Source: Catonia carolina (lineage: Eukaryota; Arthropoda; Insecta; Hemiptera; Achilidae). From it: DNA of 64,000 bases. How positions within the stretch are numbered: position 1 is the stretch's first letter; the number at the start of each line of letters is the position of its first letter. Under the pieces are notes generated by a model. It did not search any database. It saw only the letters and a program-made list of their open reading frames with translations, and had not been told where the DNA came from. Location of the stretch: positions 49,238,727 to 49,302,726 of the forward strand of contig JAQMRL010000007.1 of NCBI GenBank assembly GCA_035578175.1, given 5' to 3'. A program made the translations under genes and the position numbers. This document shows positions 1 to 9,629 of this stretch, in pieces.

Positions 1-35
1 TTTAAATCCATTATGATTGAAAAGGAACACTTTTT

Positions 36-425
36 AATTTCTCTTGGCCTATATGAATATATAGGGAATTATTCTTTTTATGTCGGTTTTTGTAAATCGA
101 TTTTTACTGGAAATAACACGTTTCCAGGCCCTCTGGACAAAAAGAAACATGTTTCTAGTGATTAATCTGTGTGCATTGTGTGTGTGTGTGTTTGTGATAA
201 CAAAATAAATCTGAAGAACAAAATATCGTACAAAATTTAAACTTGGAAGTAAGTTAGGTAGGTACAATAAGGGGCCGCGATAAAAAAATTCAAAATCAGT
301 CAACCGGAAGTAGTAGTTTAATCGTGCGAATTTCCACTTTTTTCGATTTTCTCAAAAACGGCTCCTACCGATTTTTTTAAAAATCGCTTTATCCATTACA
401 TTTTTGTAAAGACCTACTCAGGTAT
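36..425 (-). mobile_element. Family A repeat, truncated, reverse
   Basis: Matches the right-hand ~400 bases of family A in reverse: TTTCTCTTGGCCTATATG, the GT-rich run at 178-190, CAACCGGAAGTAGTAGTTTA and TCAAAAACGGCTCCTA. The other half is missing. Confidence 0.65.
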
Positions 426-1195
426 TAAGCGTACAAAAAATTTAAACAAAGAGAAATTATTGTCTTCAAAACTAGTTTCAGATAAACCAAAATTTTGAAT
501 AAACAAAGTTTTAGTGTGGGCCTCCTCAAAAAATTAAACAAATTCACTCAAATAATAATCAGCGATATTCTCAAAACCACATTTCGAGTATTCCTGTAGA
601 AAATTCGAAAATTCTTCAAAGAGTAATATTAAACGGAAATCAACTTTTTTATGAAGTTATAGAAACCAGTTTTAATGTAAAAAAATTTAAATTAAAATCG
701 TTGCTTAACAGAAATGGTTTTAAAATTGAGTAGTCAAACTCTGGTAAGGGTACCGCTATACCGAGTATATTTTCGTGGTTAGTTTGGTAAATTGACAATT
801 ATCCACTTAAGCCTAATATTTTACAAAAGCAAGTTACTATGAAGTAGTGTTAATTCTGTTGCCATTTGTTATAATACATTATCTATCGGTGTGAGAAATA
901 AAATATTGCAGGTAATAATAGAGTTTATCCAACTCATTAGCTGCTGAGAGCCCCTATCACAACACAATAAACATAATTGATTAGGGCCTACTATATTGCT
1001 AATCACAACACGTCATTGTTTGAACAATACCTAATTATTCAAGTTTGAAAATACATCAATAAATTACCACAAGTTTTAAAAAGTTGTGGTAATATAAATT
1101 TGTTTAAAAAAGGCTAAAACAATACTTGATTGATAAAATATGTTACAGTGTATATAAGATTTCCTTTCTAATAGGTTTTTGTTGAAGATTATATA
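426..1195. other. Unassigned AT-rich stretch
   Basis: No coding frame, repeat ends or RNA motif recognised. No further gd-like exon was found here on the minus strand. Confidence 0.5.
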
Positions 1196-1412
1196 AAATA
1201 CTAAATAAACGCCGAGGCAAATTGTGTATTATTCGATACAAATGGTTGAATGACACGCTTATTGAAGTAAGCAAGTTAGTAGTGGTAATAAATGAATTGG
1301 TAAGTAGTAAATTTAACATAGTGTTAAAATTTAGGGTTGTCAGTTTCATCTTGAAATGTCCTTTACTCTCTTCTGGAGTCTGCTAGATGCAGTTATAAAA
1401 AATATAAATAAA
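1196..1412 (+). repeat. Repeat family F, copy 1
   Basis: ACACGCTTATTGAAGTAAGC, GTGGTAATAAATGAATTGG and GTTTCATCTTGAAATGTCC blocks are shared with copies at 33588-33735 (reverse) and 54975-55190. No coding or terminal repeats seen. Confidence 0.55.
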
Positions 1413-1783
1413 AACACCGGCGGTTTATAGATTAAGAGGTAAACGGAAGCGTGGTTTTAAACAGTTTGGGATTAACTCTATAACATTCTTTCCTATGCAT
1501 AGCTTGCACGCTATAAAAGACAACGCAAAGGAAATGTATATTCCTATTGTTTGCTATTGCTGCAGGTAACACAGTCCTCCCCTCTTACAAGACAAAAAGA
1601 TATATCTAACATAACAATATTTTGTAACTTTGCCCATAACAGACAGGTGGAGTGTTAAATTATTTGCACTCGATCTGCTAGTTCTAGGGCTACAGATAAT
1701 AGTTCTGTTTCTTATCACATGGTCAGCTAATTATATGAATGAACCATTTAAGAACAGAAGAGGTTAATGAGTAAAAGACACTA

Positions 1784-3913
1784 CTATCGGTTTCGTAATC
1801 GTAGACACCCGAGTTTGAACCCTTGCAACTCCAAAACTATGAATCGGATTTCAACATATTTTAAATGAAAATTTAGCTCATTGTATTCTGCGTTGACCTA
1901 TAATAAACCTATATTTTTATTGCTGTTTAAAAGTTCCATATTGAGGTTGGAAGACAAAAAGACACGTTTTTTTTTGGTACCGCAACAAATTTAATGCGTT
2001 TAGAGGCGTGTAACTCGATAATTATTTAACCGAAAAGTTTGAAATTTTAATACAACATAGACTTATACATTATAAAATAGACTTATTATTATAGACCTAT
2101 ATATTATAGAATTATATTCTTACAGCGTGTACGAAATTTTGAATTCGTGCGTTATTTAAATTTTGAATTATTAACAATATTCTGAACCCTTGCTATTTCG
2201 GTAACCGCTCGATCGTTCGGCACGGGCAAACTAAGGTTTTTTCAGCGTAAAAAACTTAGTACAAATATGTTAATAACACGAAATATTGATTGGCCAATGT
2301 TGTGGCAGAATTTATAAAATTTTGAAAAATAGATTGGGTAATATGCTACCATCCATGTTGCCAGTTTGTGTACGTGACATTCTGTCGGACTGTCTACCTG
2401 AATTGATAGACTGCATTGTCAATTCAGGTAAGCAGTCAGATTCAGGCAACATGGGTAGTAGCGCCCTTCCCCCGCATTACCCAGTCTATTTTTCAAAATT
2501 TTAAAATTCTACCACAACATTGGCCAATCAATATTTCGTGTTATTAACGTATCTGTACTTAGTTTTTTACGCTGAATAAAACGATAGTTTGCACGTGCCG
2601 AACAATCGAGTGGTTACCGAGATAGCAAGGGTTCAGAATATTGTTAATAAATCAAAATTTAAATAACGTACGAATTCAAAATTTCGTACACGCTGTAAAA
2701 ATATAATTGTCCTATGTTGTGTTAAAATTTTAAACTTTTCGGTTGAATAATTATCGAGTTATACGCCTCTAAACGCATTAAATTTATTGCGGGTACCAAA
2801 AAAAACTGGTCTTTTTGTCTTCCAACCTCAATATGGCAATTTTTAAACAGCAATAAAAATCTGGTGTGAAACACACAACTTTCTCTTGCCAATGCAAATA
2901 ATTAACAATAAACCTAACATTAGTATTAAAACATTAGAAATGAACAAAAACTAACCTCAAAAACATAACCTTATTTTACACATATGAGAATGACGCAAAA
3001 TGACAATCGAACTCAGTTTGGCTTAAAAATACGGAAAATCACGCTTTCACGCTAAACTAGGCTCTGTAGAGAAAAATGCTCTAAACAAAAGTTGTAGATC
3101 TTTTAATTTTCTATAACTTTTATTATATACACTTTTGTCGTAAAATGCATACTAAGACCGAAATGTTAAAAAAATCAATTTTTCTCACGTTTTCGTGAGA
3201 AAGAAAACAGAAAATCGCAAATTACCGCTAAACTAAGCGTTATACAAAAAAATGTTTGAAACAAAAGTTGTAGGTTTTTAAATTTTCTACAACGTTTATT
3301 ATATAAGTTTTTGCGCTAAAATTTATATTAAAGCCGTAATCTTAAAAAAACAACGTTTTTACGTGAAAACAGCCTCACCGAGAATTTTAGCAAACATGGC
3401 GCCTACCCTATCTTGTAGAGAATAAAAATTGAGTAAAATAGGCGATTTTAAAAAAAATCGTAGGACCAGTTTTTGAGAAAATCGCAAAAAACTGAAAAAT
3501 TATACGAATAAACTACTACTTCCGGTCGACCGATTTTGATGAAAATGTTCGTGTCGCGTCCGGTAGTGGTATGTAACTTAAGTTTCAAGTTTCAAGTTCG
3601 TACGATGTTTCGTTCTTGAGATATTCTGTTCACACACACACACAGACCAATCGCTAAAAACATGTTTTTTGGATTCAGGGGGTCTGAAAACGTATAGATC
3701 CGGTGAAAACTCGATTTCGAAAAATCGACATGAAAACAATACTTTCCTTCCTATATATTCATATAGGCAAGAGAAAGTAAAAATATAGGTTTATTATAGG
3801 TCAACGCAGAATACAATGAGCTAAATTTTTATGTAAAATATGTTGAAATCTGACTCATAGTTTCGGAGATGCAAGGGTTCAAACTCGGGTGTCTATGATT
3901 ATGAAACCGATAG
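1784..3913. mobile_element. ~1.2 kb near-perfect palindromic element with TA target duplication
   Basis: Ends CTATCGGTTTC and GAAACCGATAG are inverted and flanked by TA. With the family A insertion (2861-3778) and one copy of its 6-bp duplication (3779-3784) removed, the left arm (1784 to about 2410) pairs with the whole right arm, the centre lying near CTACCTGAATTGATAG / CAATTCAGGTA. No coding frame is convincing. The TA duplication points to the Tc1/mariner superfamily, so this is a foldback MITE. Confidence 0.75.
2861..3778 (+). mobile_element. Family A repeat, copy 2, complete
   Basis: Starts CTGGTGTGAAACAC, ends GGCAAGAGAAAGT, and is flanked by AAAAAT at 2855-2860 and 3779-3784. Removing it restores the palindrome arm exactly. 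ACTTTCTCTTGCC near the start is inverted at the end. It has only a short CA run. Confidence 0.8.
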
Positions 3914-4193
3914 TAATTAGAATTATCTCCTCTGAGAGTAATGAATTTCATTATACAGCTATACCCTGTGGTGAATGAAGTGAAGATGTCATTTGCAGGG
4001 TGGAAAGTAGATGCTTTTCGAAGGGCCTGGCATGCTGATAAGATACTTTTCCATTTAGTGAGGAAGGCACTGGTAAACCACCACACTTTTCGTATTACTT
4101 AGTAAAGCCTCTAGAGGTTCAAACCAGTCTTTCAGCTGATGACCTTAACTACATATTTTGTAACTACTCAAATGAGAAAAAGTGACTACTTAC

Positions 4194-4418
4194 CACAAGT
4201 AAATCAACTGGACGGTCGAATCTAATACCTAATCGAATGCCATCTAATACTTCGTCGGTCGAAATAAGAATTACGCCAAACCAATGGTCATTATTTGGAT
4301 TGAAACTCTCGTAGGAAAACACATCCGGACATGGTGAAATTGGGTACGATGATTCCGCTCCAATGCCGTACGCAAACCAAGCACATAGAATTTTCAGCAG
4401 TAAAAATAGTGATTTCAT
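4194..4418 (-). CDS. Serine protease gd-like, first coding exon (signal peptide plus start of GD_N domain)
   Basis: Codes 75 residues from ATG 4418-4416 to a donor GTG|GTAAGT at 4193. Residues 1-21 form a signal peptide (MKSLFLLLKILCAWFAYGIG then A). Residues 28-50 read SPCPDVFSYE...WFGVI, the hallmark start of the gastrulation-defective N-terminal domain (Pfam GD_N) found in insect gd-type serine proteases. A pyrimidine-rich CAG ends directly before the ATG, so a non-coding leader exon may lie upstream, perhaps on the far side of the family A element at 4468-5429. The remaining domain and the protease domain are not in the window and should lie to the left of position 1. In Drosophila gd acts in the dorsal-ventral cascade, but family members elsewhere may differ. 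The identity rests on the short CPDxFxYE...WFGVI signature. Confidence 0.72.
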
Positions 4419-4467
4419 CTGAAATGTCCAAAAAGATATTATTGTTATGAATTAATATAAAAATAAT

Positions 4468-5429
4468 CTGGTGTGAAACACTCACACAACTTTCTCTTGC
4501 CAATGCAAATGATTAATAATAAACCTAACATTATTAATAAAATATTAGAAATAAACAAAAACTAACCTCAAAAACATAACCTTATTTTAATCACGAGTGA
4601 ATGACGCAAAATGACAATCGAACTCAGTTTGGCTTAAAAATACGGAAAATCACGCTTTCACGCTAAACTAGGCTCTGTAGAGAAAAATGCTCTAAACAAA
4701 AGTTGTAGATCTTTTAATTTTCTATAACTTTTATTATATACACTTTTGTCGTAAAATGCATACTAAGACCGAAATGTTAAAAAAATCGATTTTTCTCACG
4801 TTTTCGTGAGAAAAAAAAACAGAAAATCGCAAATTACCGCTAAACTAAGCGTTATACAAAAAAATGTTTGAAACAAAAGTTGTAGGTTTTTAAATTCTCT
4901 ACAACTTTTATTATATACGTTTTTGTGCTGAAATTTATATTAAAGCCGTAATCTTAAAAAAACAACGTTTTTACGTGAAAACAGCCTCACCGAGAATTTC
5001 AGCAAACATGGCGCCTACCCTATCTTGTAGAGAATAAAAAATTGAGTAAAATAGGCGATTTTAAAAAAAATCGTAGGACCAGTTTTTGAGAAAATCGCAA
5101 AAAACTGAAAAATTATACAAATAAACTACTACTTCCGGTTGACTGATTTTGATGAAAATGTTCGTGTCGCGTCCGGTAGTGGTATGTAACTTAAGTTTCA
5201 AGTTTCAAGTTCGTACGATGTTCCGTTCTTGAGATATTCTGTTCCCACACACACACACACACACAGACACACACACACACACAGACACACACACAGACCA
5301 ATCGCTAAAAACATGTTTTTTGGGTTCAGGGGGTCTGAAAACGTATAGATCCGGTGAAAACTCGATTTCGAAAAATCGACATGAAAACAATACTTTCCTT
5401 CCTATATATTCATATAGGCAAGAGAAAGT
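4468..5429 (+). mobile_element. Family A repeat, copy 3, complete
   Basis: Same ends as copy 2, flanked by AATAAT at 4462-4467 and 5430-5435. A CA array lies at about 5245-5297. It sits about 50 bases upstream of the gd-like exon's acceptor on the minus strand, so inside a leader intron or promoter of that gene. Confidence 0.8.
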
Positions 5430-5861
5430 AATAATATATATAGATACTGAAGTCACGAGAGTGCCTTTTGCATATTTATGGGCTGTGAGGAAGGGAAATG
5501 AAAATTTGACAGTGCTGCCAACCTCAACAGTGAGACATTACTCGTACATTTCACTACCGTGCAGTTTCTACATACATTTTATGAGCTGTGGTGTATTCCG
5601 AGAAAATGTTTTCTTCATAAACCTTATAAGAAATAAATGTGGAATAAATATTGTCTATAGCGTAATTACATGACTAGACAATGTTTGATTTACTGTAATT
5701 ACCAGCTACCTTATTTCATTGGATCAAAATGTTCTGTGAATGAATCGTCTTCTTTACTATAGCTTTCGCCGGCGTCTTCACTATCACTTACCTAACCATT
5801 CCTTCTATCTACCTAACCGTTTTTTTTTTTACCAGGTGTCAACAAAACTGTTGAAGAATAA
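5430..5861. other. Unassigned stretch right of family A copy 3
   Basis: A frame at 5320-5673 starts inside the repeat and has no recognisable product. A T run lies at 5820. Upstream leader or promoter of the gd-like gene could lie here, but nothing decisive is seen. Confidence 0.35.
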
Positions 5862-6086
5862 CTACTTCATGTCTTTAATTTCCTTCGCTATTTTTCGAAT
5901 CGTTGAAAGAGAAACATCACGGTAGTAAGCCACTCGCTCATGGCTTTTGTTAAGAGGCAGGGGAAAGGTTTTTTGTTTAACTTTAAATTCACAGCATTTT
6001 ATTACGCTACATATTAGATTTCGTTCAGCACTGTGAATAGTCTGACTACGTTTTCGAGAAACTAACATGTCTGTATACAGTAACAA
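5862..6086 (-). pseudogene. Transposase-type DNA-binding fragment (helix-turn-helix)
   Basis: The frame reads SRKRSQTIHSAERNLI...PLNKSHERVAYY then VSLSTIRKIAKE and stops. The order QIHS-x-x-R ... PL-K--ER-A--xxVSxxTIRxI is that of an N-terminal helix-turn-helix region seen repeatedly in arthropod transposase-like proteins. No catalytic part follows to the left, where a T-rich tract begins. It is therefore a truncated end of a DNA transposon or a gene fragment. A weak TATA-like stretch lies to its right near 6160. Confidence 0.42.
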
Positions 6087-6797
6087 ACAGTTGTAGTTGT
6101 GTTCGTACAGTTAACCTACAAAAGTTTCCGTGATATACTGTGTATGCTCTGGGTATAGTATAAGTTGTTATGTTTGTTGTTCTGAAATTAAAGTACCCGT
6201 GCATGCGCACTGATGCTTTTCCTCTTTTACCCCTCGTTACAAACAAGGGCAACCTCATGACTCAATTAACTATACCTTAAATTCGTTCAAGTAGAGAAAT
6301 GTTTGTCGCCGACTCCCCCTACCAATATAGCGCCTGCAGACGGTCCCACTACCTGCCTGACGCGGAGAGCCTACAGCTGCTCCCCACCACCTTGTTGACT
6401 CGACGGAGAGGTATTTAAGAGAGGGCCCTCGGTCGCGAGAGTCACTCTTCACTCAACTCGCAAGCGGAGAAGAACCAAGAAAGAAGAGCTCCAGCCAGAA
6501 GAAGACGAGTCCAGCCGAGACCGGACGCACCATCCCTGGTCTACGCTACCAGTGGCGGACGCTACATTCCCGCACCGGTCAGCCTTCGCCGGCCCGGAGA
6601 GAGCTGCCTCGGCCGCGCTATCGGCAGACGGCCTACGCCGACCCGACACTGCGGGGCTCTGGGGGCCACCACTGCCACGCTGGAGTGGGGACCCAACTGC
6701 CACTGAGGGAAGGCTAGGCCTGAACCCGGTAGCCGAGCCGTCACTCTTCGGGCTCCCCTTCCATCACGCCGGCTCGCCGCCTCCGACCGCCAACAAC

Positions 6798-6845
6798 GGC
6801 CCTTTTCAGAGCCACCAACACAATCAAACGGCCCTTTTCAGGGCC
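6798..6845 (+). promoter_or_regulatory. Two tandem histone-type 3' stem-loops
   Basis: GGCCCTTTTCAGAGCC (6798-6813) and GGCCCTTTTCAGGGCC (6830-6845), both preceded by AACG or AAACG and followed by ACCA, fit the 6-bp stem, 4-base loop and flanks of metazoan replication-dependent histone mRNA 3' ends. The second stem is perfect, and the first has one mismatch. Start-to-start spacing is 32 bases. No histone coding sequence lies upstream. Confidence 0.6.
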
Positions 6846-6899
6846 ACCAATTTTACAAACAAGGTTTCGCCACGTGTCGTCGGCCCCGGTCTGAGAATT

Positions 6900-6935
6900 C
6901 TGAGAATACTGAGAATTTGGGCTTCAGACAGACAA
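6900..6935 (+). mobile_element. LINE 3'-end scrap joined to the leader
   Basis: The stretch GAATACTGAGAATTTGGG plus CTTCAGACAGA is repeated at about 7648-7678 in the next LINE remnant. It corresponds to the basic C-terminal end of a non-LTR retrotransposon reading frame seen again near 57020. The GC-rich leader therefore runs straight into a LINE 3' end. Confidence 0.45.
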
Positions 6936-7107
6936 TATGTACTCCGCAGTACTCTGAATCTATTTTAGAAAAAACAGTCTCAAGACAAGGTAACCTCTGA
7001 CATTATAATGCAATGTTAGAACTTGAATGTCAGTACTAAAATGAATGGCTACGAATGTTCCGTACGGCTGAGCTATGAGAAGGAGAGATATTTATTTTTG
7101 TTTATTT

Positions 7108-7262
7108 ACTTTGTTGTACTGTTTTGCATTACTGCTGATGCAGATAATAAGAAGGATGATAGATTAAGATGAGTGATGAAAAAAATGCCAGACCTGACCC
7201 GGAATCAAACCATGGACCCCGGTGAGAAGCCAATTATGCTGACCACTACACCACGGGCATTT
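7108..7262 (-). mobile_element. tRNA-derived SINE (type S1)
   Basis: Read on the minus strand it starts GCCCGTGGTGTAGTGGTCAG, with a pol III A box (GTGTAGTGGTCAG) and B box (GGTTTGATTCC), and resembles tRNA-Asp/Glu. It continues into a body with CATCACTC and CTGCATCAGCAG and an A-poor tail. The cloverleaf is not intact. Confidence 0.7.
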
Positions 7263-7289
7263 AAGAAAATTCATTCATCTCCGGTTATT

Positions 7290-7690
7290 CACAGCTGAAA
7301 ACATTCAAGAAAAGATACTACGGAAGATAATGGATTCGGAGGTAGTGGACGGCAATACAGGTTACAGGGATCAGAAGTAAAGTACAAGGAAAACGAACGA
7401 TTATTGAATAGATACAATACCTGAATCGAATGAATCGAAACGTTTGAAAAACAATTTTTTAAATATTAAACAATTGACATAGTGTTAGACAAATTATTAA
7501 AATAAGTCAGGACATTAAAATAATTGAATTGATTTATGTAAATATTATGAATTGAACCAACAACAGATTATAGTGGTTTTAAGAGCTTCCATGAAGATTA
7601 TAAGCAGACGGCCGGTGGCGGAAAGAAATAACAGCCTACAGTGAACGAATACTGAGAATTTGGGCTTCAGACAGAGCTCCCAGAAATTTT
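7290..7690 (+). mobile_element. Degenerate LINE (non-LTR) 3' part
   Basis: Scraps match the 3' part of the element at 56416-57068: AAGATAATGGATTC...GACGGCAATACAGGTTACAGGGAT and the end with GCGGAAAGAAA...CTGAGAATTTGGGC. Stops occur in all frames. It ends close to the LTR-like block at 7712. Confidence 0.55.
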
Positions 7691-7711
7691 TACGTTAGGC
7701 TTAATTTTCGT

Positions 7712-8157
7712 TGTTTAGAAAGACAAACAAATTCTGAAATTTTAAATTATTCGCAGGTATAAAAACAGTAAGCACCTTTGTAGTTAGTTAATACTTGGAC
7801 TGTGAGAGGAATTAGTCGGGCCGTTTCAAAATAGTGGTCCTTACGGGACCGGTTCTTAATTACCTTACCAGTGCGAGTGCCTACGGGTGATAGTAAGTGG
7901 TTGCGTACAAGTAAATCTTTTGTTTTTATTTTAAATTGACAGTTTCTTAATTTTATAGTCAAGTTTAGTTTAAGCTTTAGGTTTTGTAATAGATTTAATT
8001 TAGTAATATTAATATAATTGTAAATTGTAACCAGTCTAAGCTTAATAATTAATTGTAATTATTAATCGTGTAAATAAATAATTGTTATAAGTTTAAACCA
8101 AATTTGTTATTATTTACTATATCCAGATCCCAAACGATCCCTTACTTAAGTGTTACA
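7712..8157 (+). mobile_element. LTR-like block D1 with TATA box
   Basis: Homologous over its length to 16896-17291. It starts TGTTTAGAA and ends TTACA. It has TATAAAAA at 7758-7765, shared CTTGGACTGTGAGAGGAAT and GACCGGTTCTTAAT-like blocks, and AATAAATAATTG near the end. This fits a solo LTR of an LTR retrotransposon. No target-site duplication is seen, so the exact ends are uncertain. Confidence 0.45.
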
Positions 8158-9042
8158 ATATAGTACGATTGCAGTGAAAGCAGTTGGAAGGTGCCAAATG
8201 ATCTTAATGACTTATAGACTACAAAACATAAAATTAAACAGTTCCTGGCACTTTATTTAATAGTTACCAAACCAAAGTAGATATGACACGTGTTCCTCTG
8301 GTTCATCTGGTTATACAAGTAAATTTGAGGACCAATGTATTGACATATTTTTGGAAGTGGTTTCAACTTAACGTGTAAAACATGTAGGCCTACTTGTAAA
8401 CATGTACTTGTGTACATAAATTTAAGCTATTTATGAACTGTGAAAGTTAATAATTTATGAAAGTTTTGTAATAATATGGAATATTTATGTAATATTTTTC
8501 TTATGCCCTATGTACTCATTCATGTTTGTTATATTTTGTTAGTTGTTTATTAATTTAAGATATATTTTTACTTGTTTTTGTTAATAATTATTTACAATTT
8601 CACTTATACTGATTATTTATAAATAATAATGTTTGATGCACAATGTCTACAAAATAATCTAAACCTATAAAAACATTATTTTGAGCAGGACAGAGATAGT
8701 GATGATTCTACCATTTCTAACGAAAGTAATGAACTATACTTTAATAACCTTCATAATTATACTTGTGTTAATTGCTCATAAACAGATAAATCGTTTCAAC
8801 AAAATTTACAGATTTGTTTCTTATTTATTATATTTTATTATCAAATACAACGTGATGCTCTCAAGGTTATTAGTCTCAGAGAGATGTACTAAATATAATT
8901 ATGTTACTTTTTCTGGTTTTATTTCAAATATTTCCTTGGTAGCATTTTAAGAATATCCATGACGATTTTTTGAACTGCTGTTCTTTGCAAAGTTACAAAA
9001 ATAATATTTATTGCTTTAGGGGTATTGCCAACTTTCTTTTAG
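8158..9042. other. Unassigned AT-rich stretch
   Basis: A 89-codon frame at 8681-8950 is Ile/Phe-rich, as expected for AT-rich noise, and has no recognisable motif. Confidence 0.5.
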
Positions 9043-9215
9043 TCGGCTAGTGGCGTAATGGTCAGTGCAACAGGTTTCTACGCCAGGGGTTCCGGGTTCA
9101 ATTTCTTGTTAGATTTCGCATCGCATTTTTACGAGACTCATTTTCATCTATCACCCTTCATCGTCTACATTATCAGGAATGTGCTAAATAGTTGGACGTA
9201 AAACTAAAAAAATAA
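9043..9215 (+). mobile_element. tRNA-derived SINE (type S1)
   Basis: GGCTAGTGGCGTAATGGTCAG carries the A box and GGGTTCAATTTCT the degraded B box. The body has CACCCTTCATCGTCTACATT and the end GTTGGACGTAAAACTAAAAAAA. Confidence 0.68.
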
Positions 9216-9629
9216 CACACTTTTCTTTCCAGTAGGAGAAATTAATCGAAATACGATTGCTTTACTTTTTCTATGAATACGTTGGATACGCGTGCCGATT
9301 TTCAGAACTGTAGCTCTTTGTGTAGTTTTAGAATTAGTTTATAGTTATTTTGGCCACACACCCTCTTTTTATCCCTTAAAAAAAAGTGGTTAAAATTTTA
9401 ATGCTTTACTTTCTCTGTTCATCCCTAAGGAACAAATGTGCTGAATTTTAACTCTCTAGGTGATCGGGAAGTTGGAGAATTTGTAATGAGTGATTCCATC
9501 TATAAGGCCTTTCGCATTATTTCCATACATATTAATAATTCCAGGAAGATAAGAAATAGAACAACATTTTTTTCAATCTGTAACAGAAGCAAACATTTCT
9601 GGATAATTTTTTTTAGGATATTCATAATA

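Larger units (their letters stand above)
1632..4152 (+). mobile_element. Family B SINE-like repeat, split by a nested insertion
   Basis: The 5' half (1632-1783) and 3' half (3914-4152) match intact family B copies at 17361 and 21971. The break is at TA after AAAAGACAC, and that TA is repeated at both sides of the insertion (1782-1783, 3914-3915). Family B is ~400 bp, begins GCCCATAACAGACAGGTGG and ends with a B-box-like GGTTCAAACC then TTTCGGCTGATGACC. Confidence 0.75.
6412..6936 (+). promoter_or_regulatory. GC-rich, ATG-free leader with TATA box and initiator
   Basis: A GC-rich island stands out in AT-rich sequence. TATTTAAG at 6412-6419 is a TATA box, and a TCACT initiator-like site lies about 30 bases downstream (6442-6446). 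From there to 6936 I find no ATG on the plus strand, although random sequence of this length would have several. Two histone-type stem-loops lie at 6798-6845. A CAAGAAAGA, the sequence of a histone downstream element, occurs at 6476-6484, on the wrong side of the stem-loops. Near 6901 the sequence turns into a LINE 3' fragment. It could be the 5' leader of a retroelement or a non-coding RNA gene. Confidence 0.5.

Noticed and set aside
2286..2504. 72-codon frame at the palindrome centre
   Set aside because: It crosses the palindrome axis, so its second half is the inverse of its first. No independent evidence of coding.
3829..4086. Frames with FHPANDIFTSF...FITLRGDNS seen here and at 47341-47532
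   Set aside because: They look conserved only because they lie in family B copies. Other copies have stops and shifts in this frame.
5246..5297. CRISPR-like array or telomeric repeat in the CA runs
   Set aside because: There are no spacers and no repeat unit beyond two bases. It is a plain microsatellite.
6552..6968. 138-codon frame in the GC-rich island
   Set aside because: It starts at GTG, contains no ATG, runs through both stem-loops and is expected by chance in GC-rich sequence. No histone or other domain.
8681..8950. 89-codon hydrophobic frame as a small membrane protein
   Set aside because: Ile/Tyr/Phe-rich composition is that of AT-rich non-coding sequence. No Kozak context, splice site or poly(A) signal supports it.
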